From: Rhodobiaceae bacterium | GTDB lineage: Bacteria > Pseudomonadota > Alphaproteobacteria > RS24 | Assembly (NCBI GenBank): GCA_018660505.1 | Contig: JABJKE010000007.1 | Coordinates: forward strand, 1 to 49,910 | Length of the DNA stretch: 49,910 nt | Direction: 5' to 3' | Part shown: positions 17,925-27,960 of the stretch, piece by piece | How the letters are laid out: each line of letters opens with the position of its first letter | Position numbering within the stretch: position 1 is the first letter of the stretch | Made by a program: the position numbers and the translations under genes | The notes under the pieces: generated by a model | Told to the model about the DNA's origin: nothing | What the model saw: the letters and a program-made list of their open reading frames with translations, nothing else | Database searches by the model: none

Positions 17925-18709
17925 GTGCTTTGTTGGAAATTAAACAATTACACGCAGGGATACCCGATAAGCCGATTTTAAATGGCCTATCGCTGAGCAT
18001 AAACCCCGGCGAAGTGCATGCCATTATGGGGCCCAATGGCTCCGGCAAGTCGACGCTGTCTTATGTTTTATCCGGTAAATCTGGCTATGAGATTAATGGC
18101 GGCAGCATGTTGTTTGACGGCCAAGAGCTGGCCGAGATGACGCCGGAAGCGCGCGCCATTGCGGGGCTGTTTTTGGCGTTTCAATATCCGCTGGAAATTC
18201 CGGGCGTCACCAATATGACGTTTTTGAAAACCTCGCTCAACGCCATCCGTCGGGGCCGTGGCGAAGATGAAATGGATGCCGCCAGTTTCTTGCGTTTGGC
18301 GCGCGCGAAATCGAAAGCGCTGGGCATGGATGACGATATGCTGCGCCGTCAATTGAACGTCGGCTTTTCGGGCGGCGAGAAAAAGCGCAATGAGATTTTG
18401 CAAATGGCCATGCTCGAGCCCAAGCTGGCCATCCTCGACGAGACCGATAGCGGACTGGATATTGATGCGCTGAAAACCGTGGCCGAAGGCGTCAATGCGC
18501 TGCGCTCGCCCGAGCGCGGCATGTTGGTGATTACCCATTATCAACGGCTGCTCGATTTCATTAAACCCGATGTCGTGCATGTGATGGCCAAGGGTCAGAT
18601 TGTCAAATCAGGCGGGCCAGAGCTGGCGCTGGAGCTGGAGAAATCTGGCTATGCGGAATATAGTGGCGGCACCGAGGCCCCCGCTGGGGGACGCGAAGCC
18701 CATGCTTGA
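17921..18709 (+). CDS. sufC: Fe-S assembly ATPase SufC
   Basis: A 262-residue ABC-type ATPase of the SufBCD complex; soluble, not a transporter. The Walker A motif is [10 protein letters not shown] (about 33-42), the signature is [11 protein letters not shown] and Walker B is [14 protein letters not shown]. The ETDSGLDID form is characteristic of SufC. The C-terminal segment [19 protein letters not shown] is conserved. It overlaps sufB by 4 bases and sufD by 8 bases. Confidence 0.97.
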   Translation: MSALLEIKQLHAGIPDKPILNGLSLSINPGEVHAIMGPNGSGKSTLSYVLSGKSGYEINGGSMLFDGQELAEMTPEARAIAGLFLAFQYPLEIPGVTNMTFLKTSLNAIRRGRGEDEMDAASFLRLARAKSKALGMDDDMLRRQLNVGFSGGEKKRNEILQMAMLEPKLAILDETDSGLDIDALKTVAEGVNALRSPERGMLVITHYQRLLDFIKPDVVHVMAKGQIVKSGGPELALELEKSGYAEYSGGTEAPAGGREAHA

Positions 18710-19916
18710 CGCGCAAACCCATTTTGAACAAATCCGCGACCGTTTGCCAGGCGACTTGCAAGCGCGGGCGGCGCATTTGGCCGCGGCCGAAGCGGTCGGT
18801 CTGCCGACGCGTCGGGTGGAGAGCTGGCATTATACCGATTTGGCGCGGCTGTTAAAATCTGGCCAAGCGACGCCGGTTCAGGCGGTTGATTTTTCAAGTG
18901 TCGACGCTGTGCTGGCGCATTTTGAGGACGGCGTCCTGCAAGCACCGCCGCAAGCCGAGGGGTTAGAGATAGCACCTTTTGCGGGCGCAATATCGAGTGC
19001 CGAGGCGCCGTCTTCTGCCTATGTGATGGCTCCCGCCCATGTGATGGCCGACTATAATCAAGCCTTGGCGCAAAACGGATTGCTTGCCGAGATTTCGGGT
19101 CCTCTGGCGCCGCCTCTGGTTGTGCGCACAAGCGGCGCGGAAAATGTGCATCTGGCGCATCACATTCACCTCGCAGCCGGCGCCAAAGCCGTGCTGGTGG
19201 ATGACCATATGGCCACGGGCTACGCCAATGTGGTGTGGGATATCACGCTGGGCGAGGGTGCCGAGCTGACCGTCTTGCGCTCGCAACAAGCGGGCCACCA
19301 AGTGGGCCTCAGCCGCGTGAGCTTGGCGGCGGGCGCGCGCTATAAATCGGTTGCGATGGTGAGCGGTGGGGCGCTTGCGCGCCACGAGGCGCATGTGACG
19401 TTGAAAGCCGCGCAAGCCCATGCCGAATTGCATTCGGCGGTGTTAGGCCACGGGCTTTCCAAAGCGTCCACCCATGCCGATTTCACCTATACGATTGAGC
19501 ATCAGGCGGCCGACACCTCCAGTAATACCAGCGCCTATAACGTGTTAGACGGCCATGCGCGCGGCGTGTTTCAGGGCAAAATTATTGTCCGCCCCGATGC
19601 CCAACGCGTCGATGCGCAAATGCAAACCCGCGCCATGATGTTGTCGGAAGGCGCCGAGATGGATGCCAAACCGGAGTTGGAAATCTATGCCGATGATGTG
19701 GTCTGTGCGCATGGCTCGGCAATCGGCGAGTTGGATCGCGATGCGCTGTTCTTCCTGCGCTCGCGCGGGCTGGATGAAGCCACGGCGCGGCATTTATTGG
19801 TCGCGGCTTTTCTAGAGCAAGTGACGTCGCATATCGACGAAACTGGCTTGAGCGAGATTATGCGCGGCCTGGTCGACACGAAAATCAATGCCCTTTTGGG
19901 CAACCCCAGTATATGA
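18702..19916 (+). CDS. sufD: Fe-S assembly protein SufD
   Basis: A 404-residue SufB paralogue that forms the SufBCD scaffold and helps iron entry. The C-terminal beta-helix contains DDVVCAHGSAIGELD, whose histidine corresponds to the key H360 of E. coli SufD, followed by FFLRSRGLDEATARHLL. Start 18702 is used because it begins a typical N-terminus and overlaps the sufC stop by 8 bases. An in-frame start at 18600 would overlap sufC by over 100 bases and is unlikely. Confidence 0.94.
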   Translation: MLDAQTHFEQIRDRLPGDLQARAAHLAAAEAVGLPTRRVESWHYTDLARLLKSGQATPVQAVDFSSVDAVLAHFEDGVLQAPPQAEGLEIAPFAGAISSAEAPSSAYVMAPAHVMADYNQALAQNGLLAEISGPLAPPLVVRTSGAENVHLAHHIHLAAGAKAVLVDDHMATGYANVVWDITLGEGAELTVLRSQQAGHQVGLSRVSLAAGARYKSVAMVSGGALARHEAHVTLKAAQAHAELHSAVLGHGLSKASTHADFTYTIEHQAADTSSNTSAYNVLDGHARGVFQGKIIVRPDAQRVDAQMQTRAMMLSEGAEMDAKPELEIYADDVVCAHGSAIGELDRDALFFLRSRGLDEATARHLLVAAFLEQVTSHIDETGLSEIMRGLVDTKINALLGNPSI

Positions 19917-19969
19917 GCCCGTCTATGAGCCAGTCGTTAGAACCAATCGGTAGAGAAAGAGACACAAAC

Positions 19970-21190
19970 ATGACGTTTGATGTAGAAAAAATCCGCGAAG
20001 CCTTTCCCGTGCTTGGCTCCGAAGTCTACGGTAAACCTCTGGTTTATCTGGATAATGCGGCCTCGGCGCAAAAGCCTTTGCGGGTTATCGAGCGGATGAG
20101 CCATTTCTCGACCTATGAATATGCCAATGTGCATCGCGGCCTGCATTATCTGTCCAATCAGGCGACCCATGCTTTTGAGGCGGCGCGCGAAACCACGCGC
20201 GATTTTTTAAACGCGGCAACCAGCGAACAAATTATTTTCACGGGCGGCGCCACGGATGCGATTAATTTGGTCGCCTATGGGTTTCTCGAGCCGCAAATCC
20301 AAGAAGGCGATGAGATTATTCTCTCGGAGATGGAGCATCATTCAAATATCGTGCCATGGCACTTTATGCGCGAGCGCCATGGCGCTGTGTTGAAATGGAT
20401 TCCGGTAACCGATGAGGGCGAGTTGGACATGCAAGCCTATGAGGCGGCGTTTAGCGCGCGCACGAAATTCGTTGCGCTGACGCAAATGTCAAATGCGCTG
20501 GGCACGATTACGCCGGCCAAACAATTGGTCGATATCGCGCATCAAAACGGCGTGCCAATCTTGCTCGATGGCTGCCAAGGCGCGGTGCATTTGAAAAACG
20601 ATATGCAAGCCCTCGACGCTGACTTCTATGTCTTTTCGGGACATAAAGTTTATGGCCCCACGGGCATTGGGGTTCTCTATGGCAAGGCGGAAGCTTTGGC
20701 CGCTATGCGCCCGTTTCGTGGCGGCGGCGAGATGATCCGCGAGGTCTCGAAAGAGGTGATTACCTATGGCGACGCGCCGCATCGTTTCGAGGCCGGCACG
20801 CCACCGATTGTCGAGGTCATCGGTCTTGGCGAAGCACTAAACTATATGATGGACATTGGATTTGAGGCCCTGCAGACGCATGAAAATGCGCTGCGCGACC
20901 ATGCGATGGAAGCCGTGGGCGCCATAAATCGGGTGAAGATTTATGGCACATCGAAAAACAAAGGGGCGATTGTCGCCTTTGGGGTCGATGGCATTCATCC
21001 GCATGATTTGGCCACGGTAATCGATAGAGCGGGCGTGGCGGTTCGGGCGGGGCATCATTGCGCGCAACCTTTGATGCAAAGATTTAATGTGCCAGCGACG
21101 GCACGCGCCTCCTTTGCCGTGTATAATACGCATGACGAGGTAGACGCTTTGGCCAAAGCCCTGCATAAAGCGATAGAATTTTTTGGATAG
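19970..21190 (+). CDS. sufS: Cysteine desulfurase SufS (group II)
   Basis: A 406-residue desulfurase that feeds sulfur to SufB. With the ATG at 19970 the PLP lysine is K226 in FSGHKVYG and the persulfide cysteine is C364 in RAGHHCAQPL, the same numbers as in E. coli SufS, which supports this start. An ATG at 19913 overlapping the sufD stop would add 19 residues of non-conserved sequence. An AG-rich stretch (AGAGAAAGAG) serves as the binding site. SufS normally needs a sulfur carrier (SufE or SufU); none is encoded in this window. Confidence 0.95.
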   Translation: MTFDVEKIREAFPVLGSEVYGKPLVYLDNAASAQKPLRVIERMSHFSTYEYANVHRGLHYLSNQATHAFEAARETTRDFLNAATSEQIIFTGGATDAINLVAYGFLEPQIQEGDEIILSEMEHHSNIVPWHFMRERHGAVLKWIPVTDEGELDMQAYEAAFSARTKFVALTQMSNALGTITPAKQLVDIAHQNGVPILLDGCQGAVHLKNDMQALDADFYVFSGHKVYGPTGIGVLYGKAEALAAMRPFRGGGEMIREVSKEVITYGDAPHRFEAGTPPIVEVIGLGEALNYMMDIGFEALQTHENALRDHAMEAVGAINRVKIYGTSKNKGAIVAFGVDGIHPHDLATVIDRAGVAVRAGHHCAQPLMQRFNVPATARASFAVYNTHDEVDALAKALHKAIEFFG

Positions 21191-21196
21191 GTTCGG

Positions 21197-21589
21197 ATGA
21201 GCGAAGAAAATGAAATGCCGGTAATCGATACCGCGGCGCCCGAAAGCAGCGAGCCCGTGCCGATGGACGAATTGTCGCCAGAAATGGCGGCGCTGACCGA
21301 TGACGTTATTGGCGCGCTGAAAAGCGTTTATGACCCTGAAATTCCGGTCGATGTCTATGAGCTGGGGTTGATTTACCGCGTCGATATTTCGGACGAGCGC
21401 GATATCACCATTGATATGACGCTGACCGCGCCCGGGTGTCCGGTGGCCGAACATATGCCGCGTTGGGTCGAAGACGCCGTGCGGTCGGTGGACGGGGTCG
21501 GCGATGTTGTGGTAGAAATGACTTTCGAGCCGCCTTGGGACCCAAGCCGCATGTCGGATGAAGCCCGCGTTGCGTTAAATATGTTTTAA
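21197..21589 (+). CDS. sufT: SUF system maturation protein SufT (MIP18/DUF59 family)
   Basis: A 130-residue protein with an acidic, disordered N-terminus (about 1-35) and a DUF59/MIP18 domain. The core reads SVYDPEIPVDVYELGLIY and ends with a TAPGCPVAEHMPRWV stretch carrying the conserved cysteine. SufT proteins act in Fe-S maturation, with effects under high Fe-S demand (known). It sits 6 bases after sufS and is clearly in the operon. Confidence 0.92.
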   Translation: MSEENEMPVIDTAAPESSEPVPMDELSPEMAALTDDVIGALKSVYDPEIPVDVYELGLIYRVDISDERDITIDMTLTAPGCPVAEHMPRWVEDAVRSVDGVGDVVVEMTFEPPWDPSRMSDEARVALNMF

Positions 21590-21629
21590 TTGGTTTTGCG
21601 TTACCCTTTAAACGTTAGAGAAGAGATAG

Positions 21630-22007
21630 ATGAGCCAAGTTTTTGAAATGCCGAAAGCGATTACGCTAACCGAACGCGCCGCCACGCGCGTGAAGGATAT
21701 TATGGCGCGCGCCGAGACGACGAAAATTGGCATTCGTGTGGGCGTTAAAAACGGCGGCTGTGCGGGCATGGAATATACGATGGAATATGCCGAGGAAAAA
21801 AGCCCGCTCGACGAAGTGGTGGTGGACCAAGGCGTAACCGTGCTCATCGACCCCAAAGCGATTTTGTTTCTGCTGGGCACGCAGATGGATTACGAAGAAG
21901 ATAAGTTGTCGGCCGGTTTCGTCTTTAACAACCCAAACCAGACCGATGCCTGCGGGTGCGGGGAAAGCGTTACCATTATCCCCGCGACGCCTGCTGCCTC
22001 TCACTAA
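21630..22007 (+). CDS. sufA: A-type Fe-S carrier protein (SufA/HesB family)
   Basis: A 125-residue A-type carrier that transfers clusters from the SufBCD scaffold to target proteins. The three cluster-binding cysteines are present: one in KNGGCAGMEY and two in DACGCGESV. A GAGAAGAGATAG stretch gives the ribosome binding site. It is the last clear suf gene, and tesB follows 22 bases on. It could also be named erpA-like; the operon context favours sufA. Confidence 0.9.
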   Translation: MSQVFEMPKAITLTERAATRVKDIMARAETTKIGIRVGVKNGGCAGMEYTMEYAEEKSPLDEVVVDQGVTVLIDPKAILFLLGTQMDYEEDKLSAGFVFNNPNQTDACGCGESVTIIPATPAASH

Positions 22008-22029
22008 CGCGCGACAATTAGGATAAAAA

Positions 22030-22887
22030 ATGGATCAATCCTTAGAGATGATTTTAGAGCTGTTGAAATTAGAACGGCTAGAAGTAAACCTGTTTCGCGG
22101 CCAAAGCCCGAACGAAAAACGCCAACGCGTGTTCGGCGGCCAAGTCTTGGGCCAAGCCCTGATGTCGGCCTGCTATACGGTAGACGATATGTTCTGCCAT
22201 AGTTTTCATAGCTATTTCCTGCGTCCGGGCGACCCAGAGACGCCGATTATTTATGAGGTCGACACCGCCCGCGATGGCCGCAGTTTTGCCTCGCGGCGCA
22301 TTGTGGCCATTCAGCACGGCAAGCAGATTTTCAATATGTCGGCCAGTTTTCAACGCCGAGAAGAAGGCCGCGAGCATCAAATGCAAATGCCCTATGCGCC
22401 CGACCCAGAGACGCTGAAAAGCGAACATGAAATGCGCGTCGAAAGTGCCGATAAAATTCCCGAAGCCTTCCGCGAGAGTTGGCTGCGCCGTCGCCCGTTT
22501 GAAATTCGCCCGGTCAGCCCCAAGGATATGTTCAATCCAGAGCCCGCCGAGCCGCGCAATATTGTTTGGGTAAAAGTCGACCCCGGCATGCCAAAAGATT
22601 TCGCGACCAATCAAGCGATGCTGGCCTATATCTCCGACACCTCGCTGCTCGACACCTGTATGCGCCCGCATGCTTTGAGCTATATCAACCCGAAATTACA
22701 ATCGGCCAGCCTCGACCACGCCATGTGGTTTTACCATGAGTTCGAAGCCAATGATTGGCTGCTTTATGTGCAAGAAAGCCCAGCTTCTGCGGGCGGACGC
22801 GGCATGAACTTTGGCCATTTCTTCACCCGTGACGGCAAGCTGATTGCCACTGCGGCGCAAGAAGGCCTTATTCGGGTGCGCGATTAA
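22030..22887 (+). CDS. tesB: Acyl-CoA thioesterase II
   Basis: A 285-residue double hot-dog thioesterase that hydrolyses medium and long-chain acyl-CoA to free fatty acid and CoA. Conserved TesB segments are [50 protein letters not shown] and [14 protein letters not shown]. The catalytic Asp/Thr/Gln set of TesB would fall in the last two blocks. AGGAT precedes the ATG. It is close to the suf operon but functionally separate; read-through is possible. Its stop interlocks with that of the convergent mutase. Confidence 0.94.
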   Translation: MDQSLEMILELLKLERLEVNLFRGQSPNEKRQRVFGGQVLGQALMSACYTVDDMFCHSFHSYFLRPGDPETPIIYEVDTARDGRSFASRRIVAIQHGKQIFNMSASFQRREEGREHQMQMPYAPDPETLKSEHEMRVESADKIPEAFRESWLRRRPFEIRPVSPKDMFNPEPAEPRNIVWVKVDPGMPKDFATNQAMLAYISDTSLLDTCMRPHALSYINPKLQSASLDHAMWFYHEFEANDWLLYVQESPASAGGRGMNFGHFFTRDGKLIATAAQEGLIRVRD

Positions 22888-25091
22888 GCGGTTTCATTAT
22901 GTCCAAGATGGGCGGTGAGCGTGGAAATCATCTCCGCGGCCGCATCGGGTATCACGGTGCCAGGCGGGAAAATCGCTTTGGCGCCCGCATCTCTCAACGC
23001 ATCGAAATCTTGCGGCGGAATAACCCCGCCCACGGTCACCATCATATCGCTATGCCCCAGAGCGGCCAAAGCGTCGCGTAATTCTGGCACCAGCGTTAAA
23101 TGACCCGCCGCGAGGGAGCTGACCCCGACAATTTGCACGCCCGCCGCAATGGCGTCTTTGGCGGCTTCTTCTGGCGTTTGAAACAGCGCGCCCGCGACCA
23201 CTTTAAAGCCCAAATCGGCCAGCGCCGTGGCGACCACCTTCTGGCCGCGGTCGTGGCCGTCTTGGCCCATTTTGGCGAGATAGATAGACGGCGCTTGGCC
23301 TTCGCGTTCGCTAAAGCGGGCCACCATATCGCGGACTTTTAAAATGCTCGGGTCGCTATTGCCGAAGTCTTTGCCATAGACATTGGAGATGACTTGCGGC
23401 TTGGCTTCATGGCGGTTGTAGACGAGCTCAAGCGCCATGGAAATCTCGCCCACGGTGGCTTTGGCCCGCGCGGCATCGACAGCCAAGGCCAGTAGATTGG
23501 TCTCCATGCCGCTCGCTTGCCCGTTTTGCGCCGAGGCGGTGAGGGCGGCCAAAGCGGCTTTTACCGCCGCTTCGTCGCGCGAGGCTTTGAGGGTTTTCAA
23601 ACGCTCGATTTGGGCGCTGCGCACGGCGGAATTATCGACTTTCAAAACATCCACGGGGTCTTCGTTTTCGAGGCGGAATTTATTCACCCCAACCACGGTT
23701 TGGCGTCCGCTATCGATGCGCGCTTGCGTGCGCGCCGCCGCTTCTTCGATGCGCAGTTTCGGAATGCCTTGCTCGATGGCAGCCGCCATGCCGCCCAGTT
23801 TTTCGACTTCCTGAATATGGCCGAGCGCTTTGGCGGCTAAATCATGGGTTAGTTTCTCGACAAAATAACTGCCGCCCCAAGGGTCGATGACTTTGGTTGT
23901 CTGGCTTTCCATTTGCAGCATCAGCTGCGTGTTGCGCGCAATGCGGGCCGAGAAATCGGTCGGCAAGGCCAGCGCTTCATCGAAACTATTGGTGTGCAAG
24001 GATTGCGTGTGCCCTTGCGTGGAGGCCATGGCTTCGACGCAAGTGCGCACGGCATTATTGTAAATGTCTTGCGCGGTCAGGCTCCAGCCCGAGGTTTGAC
24101 TATGGGTGCGCAAGGCAAGAGATTTCGGGTTTTTGGCGCCGAGCCCCTGCATCAATTGCGCCCACAGCAAACGCGCGGCGCGCATTTTGGCAATCTCCAT
24201 GAAGAAATCCATGCCAATCGCCCAGAAGAACGACAGGCGCGGGGCAAAAGCATCGATATCTAACCCGGTCTCCATGCCAGCGCGGGCATATTCCACGCCA
24301 TCGGCCAGCGTATAGGCAAGCTCCAGGTCGGCCGTCGCGCCGGCTTCTTGGATGTGATAGCCAGAGATGGAAATCGAGTTGAACTTGGGCATGTTTTGCG
24401 ACGTATAGGCAAAAATATCCGAGATGATGCGCATGCTCGGCTTGGGCGGATAAATATAGGTGTTGCGAACCATAAACTCTTTGAGAATATCGTTTTGAAT
24501 GGTGCCCGCCAATTTATCGGGGCTGACGCCTTGTTCTTCGGCGGCCACAATATACAAAGCCATAATGGGCAAAACCGCGCCATTCATGGTCATGGAAACC
24601 GACATTGTGTCGAGCGGGATGCCGTCGAAAAGCGTCCGCATATCGAGGATGGAATCAATCGCCACGCCCGCCATGCCCACGTCGCCAGCCACGCGCGGGT
24701 GGTCGCTGTCATAGCCACGATGGGTGGCCAGATCAAAGGCGACGGAAAGGCCTTTCTGGCCCGCTTTCAGATTGCGGCGATAGAAAGCATTGGATTTTTC
24801 GGCCGTCGAAAAGCCCGCATATTGGCGCACGGTCCAAGGTTTATTGACATACATGGTGGCATAGGGGCCGCGGATATAAGGCGCAATGCCCGGATAACTG
24901 TCGAGATAGGGTAGGGGGTCTCTATCGCTCGGCGTGTAGAGCGGTTTGACGTCAATGCCTTCGGGGGTCTGGCGGGTTTCGGCGCCACTGCGATGGGCTT
25001 GCGCCTCGGTGGCGGCCGATTGCCAGCTGGGTAAATCACCCGTGGCCGACAGCGATAGGGGGCGTTTTGAAAAATCAGGTAATTGGCTCAT
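22884..25091 (-). CDS. scpA: Methylmalonyl-CoA mutase, large (catalytic) subunit
   Basis: A 735-residue AdoCbl-dependent isomerase linking propionyl-CoA breakdown to succinyl-CoA. The N-terminal TIM-barrel holds the substrate channel ([18 protein letters not shown] region), and the C-terminal domain (about 595-735) binds B12 with D611-x-H613-x-x-G, SSL and VTVGG motifs. H613 would be the lower axial cobalt ligand. A GGGGAGAG site precedes the ATG. The small subunit lies 12 bases upstream. No meaB or epimerase gene is next to it, unlike many genomes. Confidence 0.95.
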   Translation of the reverse strand: MSQLPDFSKRPLSLSATGDLPSWQSAATEAQAHRSGAETRQTPEGIDVKPLYTPSDRDPLPYLDSYPGIAPYIRGPYATMYVNKPWTVRQYAGFSTAEKSNAFYRRNLKAGQKGLSVAFDLATHRGYDSDHPRVAGDVGMAGVAIDSILDMRTLFDGIPLDTMSVSMTMNGAVLPIMALYIVAAEEQGVSPDKLAGTIQNDILKEFMVRNTYIYPPKPSMRIISDIFAYTSQNMPKFNSISISGYHIQEAGATADLELAYTLADGVEYARAGMETGLDIDAFAPRLSFFWAIGMDFFMEIAKMRAARLLWAQLMQGLGAKNPKSLALRTHSQTSGWSLTAQDIYNNAVRTCVEAMASTQGHTQSLHTNSFDEALALPTDFSARIARNTQLMLQMESQTTKVIDPWGGSYFVEKLTHDLAAKALGHIQEVEKLGGMAAAIEQGIPKLRIEEAAARTQARIDSGRQTVVGVNKFRLENEDPVDVLKVDNSAVRSAQIERLKTLKASRDEAAVKAALAALTASAQNGQASGMETNLLALAVDAARAKATVGEISMALELVYNRHEAKPQVISNVYGKDFGNSDPSILKVRDMVARFSEREGQAPSIYLAKMGQDGHDRGQKVVATALADLGFKVVAGALFQTPEEAAKDAIAAGVQIVGVSSLAAGHLTLVPELRDALAALGHSDMMVTVGGVIPPQDFDALRDAGAKAIFPPGTVIPDAAAEMISTLTAHLGHNETA

Positions 25092-25103
25092 ATCAGCTCT
25101 CCC

Positions 25104-26861
25104 CTAGAGGCCCAGTTTGGCATGGATATTGGTTAGATAGCTCAAGGCCTGGCAGCCCGCGAAGCAATAATCATCGACCTCAGATATCTCGCGCGGCTTG
25201 CCGGCCAGCGCCAGATGCACCACACCAGCGGCTTTTAAGGCTGCGGCAAGGGCGGGGGCATGGGCTTCGTAATCCTCATCCGAGCCACAGATGACGGCGA
25301 TTTTCGCAGTGGATTTTTGAAACGCTTCGGCAATCGCCTGCGCGTCTGTGCCGCCTTCGCTAAGCACGGCGTGCAGGCCACCAGCGGCATAAAGATTGGT
25401 CGCGAAATTAGCCCGCGGGGTAAAGCTGGCCATGTCGCCAAGGCAGGCGAGAAAGACTTTCGGTTTGCTTTTCTGGGCCGCTTGTCGCAAGGCTTCAAAG
25501 CCGTGCGATAGGCGATAGTGGCCTTGGGTTTCGGCCTCGAGCGGCGCTTCGTCTAGGTTTGGAAACTCGCTCACCCCCACCATGGCATGGGCGCGCGTAT
25601 CCATAGCGGCATCGAAAGTGGCGCGCTGGCTGGCAATCGCCGCATCAAGGCGACCATCGGCGATGGCCGCAGAAAGGCCGCCTGTGGCTTCAATGTCTTG
25701 GAAAATTATCCAAGCGGCCTTGGCTAAATCCTGGGTCAATTGCTCGACATAATAGCTGCCGCCAGCCGCATCGGTTACTTGGCCGATGTGGCTTTCTTCT
25801 TGCAAAATAATCTGCGTATTGCGGGCAATGCGCCGCGTCAACACACTGTCGCTGGCGCTGGTGGCGGTGCAGGGCGCCACGCACATCACATCGACGCCCG
25901 CAATGCCAGCCCCCATGGTGGCGGCGGTGGCGCGCAGAATATTGACCCATGGGTCGACGTCGGCGAAAGCGCGCAGGCTGCTTTCGGCGTGAATTTGCGG
26001 CGGCGTATCGGGCGCGCCCACGGCTTCGGCAATATTGGCAAACAGCAAGCGCGCGGTGCGAATTTTGGCCAAAGTGGCAAAGAAATCAACATCGGCGGCC
26101 ACCGTTAAAGTGATTTTCGCAAGCGCCTCAGCAGGCGACACGCCCACGGCTTCCAGCTGGCGCAAATAGTCGGTCAGCCCAGCCAGCATCCAGCCCAATT
26201 CTTGCGGCACACTGGCGCCAAGCGCGTGATAGGCCGCACCCGAACTGGTCATCCAACGCAGGCCAGGGCGGCGGTTAGAAAGTTCTTTTAAGGCGGCATA
26301 ATCTGGCGAGCTGTTCTCGCCGTGCTGCATTTGGGCGGCCAGAGGGTCGAGATTGAGATAGCCCACGGTCTCGGGCGCGGCGGATTGGGCGTCATAATAA
26401 TCGAGCACCGGTTGCACCGCCGCCATACCGTAGTGATGGGGCACCAAACATAAGGGCGCCAAATCGAGGCGCACGTCGTGGAGCAAGGTTTGTAACGCGC
26501 TCGCCTCGGCCGCGCCATGGCGGAAATCGAGCCATATAGCGGTAACGCCGCCATTTAAATCGGTCAATAAAGCGGCATTATCGACGCCTTTGCGGCCCAA
26601 TACGGCGCGCTGGGCGATGTGCCATGGCAGATAGGTATTATTGACGGCTTGGGGCCCCCGGGTGAACGGGGCGAAGCCGGGCAGGCCCGAGGTTTCGCTT
26701 GGCGCCGCGCTTGGCGTGTAAAGCGGCTGGCGTTGGAAACCCGCTAAATCATGGGAAATTAAACTATCCGCCGGCTTGCCACGCAGGGCGCTCTCGACCG
26801 CGGCCAGCCAATCGTCTTGCGAGGGGGTTCCAAAATCAGAGCCAAGGGTTAAATCGGTCAT
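25104..26861 (-). CDS. mutA: Methylmalonyl-CoA mutase, small subunit
   Basis: A 585-residue non-catalytic partner of the large subunit. It shows the same barrel plus B12-like layout, but the DxHxxG motif is absent: the equivalent stretch reads CLGDMASFTPRANF, so it cannot bind cobalamin. This is typical of MutA-type subunits in heterodimeric bacterial mutases. AGGACAC precedes the ATG. It is transcribed first in the two-gene unit, 12 bases before the large subunit. Confidence 0.92.
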   Translation of the reverse strand: MTDLTLGSDFGTPSQDDWLAAVESALRGKPADSLISHDLAGFQRQPLYTPSAAPSETSGLPGFAPFTRGPQAVNNTYLPWHIAQRAVLGRKGVDNAALLTDLNGGVTAIWLDFRHGAAEASALQTLLHDVRLDLAPLCLVPHHYGMAAVQPVLDYYDAQSAAPETVGYLNLDPLAAQMQHGENSSPDYAALKELSNRRPGLRWMTSSGAAYHALGASVPQELGWMLAGLTDYLRQLEAVGVSPAEALAKITLTVAADVDFFATLAKIRTARLLFANIAEAVGAPDTPPQIHAESSLRAFADVDPWVNILRATAATMGAGIAGVDVMCVAPCTATSASDSVLTRRIARNTQIILQEESHIGQVTDAAGGSYYVEQLTQDLAKAAWIIFQDIEATGGLSAAIADGRLDAAIASQRATFDAAMDTRAHAMVGVSEFPNLDEAPLEAETQGHYRLSHGFEALRQAAQKSKPKVFLACLGDMASFTPRANFATNLYAAGGLHAVLSEGGTDAQAIAEAFQKSTAKIAVICGSDEDYEAHAPALAAALKAAGVVHLALAGKPREISEVDDYCFAGCQALSYLTNIHAKLGL

Positions 26862-26877
26862 AATGTGTCCTAAATGG

Positions 26878-27960
26878 TTAGCCGTCTTCCGTGGTCAGTA
26901 GATAACTCACAGAGAGCAACAAGGCAATAACGGCCGGTGTCCAGCTAGATATTAACGCAGGGAGAAGGTTTAATTCTCCCATTAAGCCTACAAAATCATT
27001 GAATAAAAACAATAAAAACCCGCATAAAACCGAGAAACCTAAAGTCTGGGAAGTCGAGAATATCCGCCCCGTCGGCAGCGAAAAACAAGCCGCAATCATC
27101 ACCATAGAGAGCAAAAGCACGGGCAGGGCGAGCAGCGATTGAAAGCGCGCTTCATGGCGCGTGACATCCATGCCGGTTGCGCGGGCTTGGGCAATATAGC
27201 TCGGCAAGCGCCATAGGCCGACGGTGCGCGGCGGCTGGAAACTGCTTTGGATGCTGGCCAGAGTTAACTGCGTCGGCAAAGAAAATTGCTGCCGCGATTG
27301 GGGCAATTGGGTTCCGGTGAATATTTTCACATCTTGCAAAGCAAAGGCGCCCTCGGCCAATTGCGCCGAGCTGGCTTCGAGGTAGCGCGAGAAAGCGCCC
27401 TCTGGGTCCAGCAGGGTTACTTCGACTTGCAGCAGCCGACTTGGGTCTTGGGTGTCGAGCTTTTGCGCGCGGATAATATATGTGCCCGATTGGTTTTCTT
27501 CGCGAAACCAAATGCCGCCCGTGGAAAAGCTTAGCTTGGCTTTGACGCCCGTCATCTCACCCTGTTGGGCCGAAAAATTAGCCATATTGCGCGCCCCAAT
27601 CGGCTCCACAAGGGTGACGATAAGGCAGGCGATAACAAAGGTGAAAACCAGAAGCGGCGTGAGGAATTGCCATACCGAGAGGCCGGCCGCTCGAATCACC
27701 GCCAGCTCTTGCGCTTGCGAGAGGCGCAGCAAGCAAAACACCGTGCCGAATAAAAAGATGAACGGGAGAAAATCTAAAAGCAGCAGCGGCAGGCGTTGCA
27801 AAGTGAAACCGAAGGCGGCGGCGGCGCCAAGCTCGAAGCGATTGGAAAACCGCAGCATTTCCAAAAAATCGCCCAGAGCGGCAATCGCGCCAAAGCCCGC
27901 GAGCACCACCAGCAACCAAATGGCAAATCGGCTTATCAGATATTGGTTCAGCACTTTCAT
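26878..27960 (-). CDS. lptG: LPS export ABC transporter permease LptG
   Basis: A 360-residue inner-membrane permease of the YjgP/YjgQ family, partner of LptF and LptB in extracting LPS. There are three N-terminal and three C-terminal transmembrane segments around a periplasmic beta-jellyroll (about 120-260). Start ATG 27960 has GGAGG upstream and overlaps the lptF stop in ATGA (27957-27960); a longer reading to 28050 is not supported. Assignment to LptG rather than LptF rests on gene order (second in the pair). Confidence 0.9.
   Translation of the reverse strand: MKVLNQYLISRFAIWLLVVLAGFGAIAALGDFLEMLRFSNRFELGAAAAFGFTLQRLPLLLLDFLPFIFLFGTVFCLLRLSQAQELAVIRAAGLSVWQFLTPLLVFTFVIACLIVTLVEPIGARNMANFSAQQGEMTGVKAKLSFSTGGIWFREENQSGTYIIRAQKLDTQDPSRLLQVEVTLLDPEGAFSRYLEASSAQLAEGAFALQDVKIFTGTQLPQSRQQFSLPTQLTLASIQSSFQPPRTVGLWRLPSYIAQARATGMDVTRHEARFQSLLALPVLLLSMVMIAACFSLPTGRIFSTSQTLGFSVLCGFLLFLFNDFVGLMGELNLLPALISSWTPAVIALLLSVSYLLTTEDG

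Noticed and set aside
15255-21190. Two desulfurases as a recent duplication
   Set aside because: They belong to different groups (IscS-type and SufS-type) with different active-site loops, as is normal for alphaproteobacterial suf operons.
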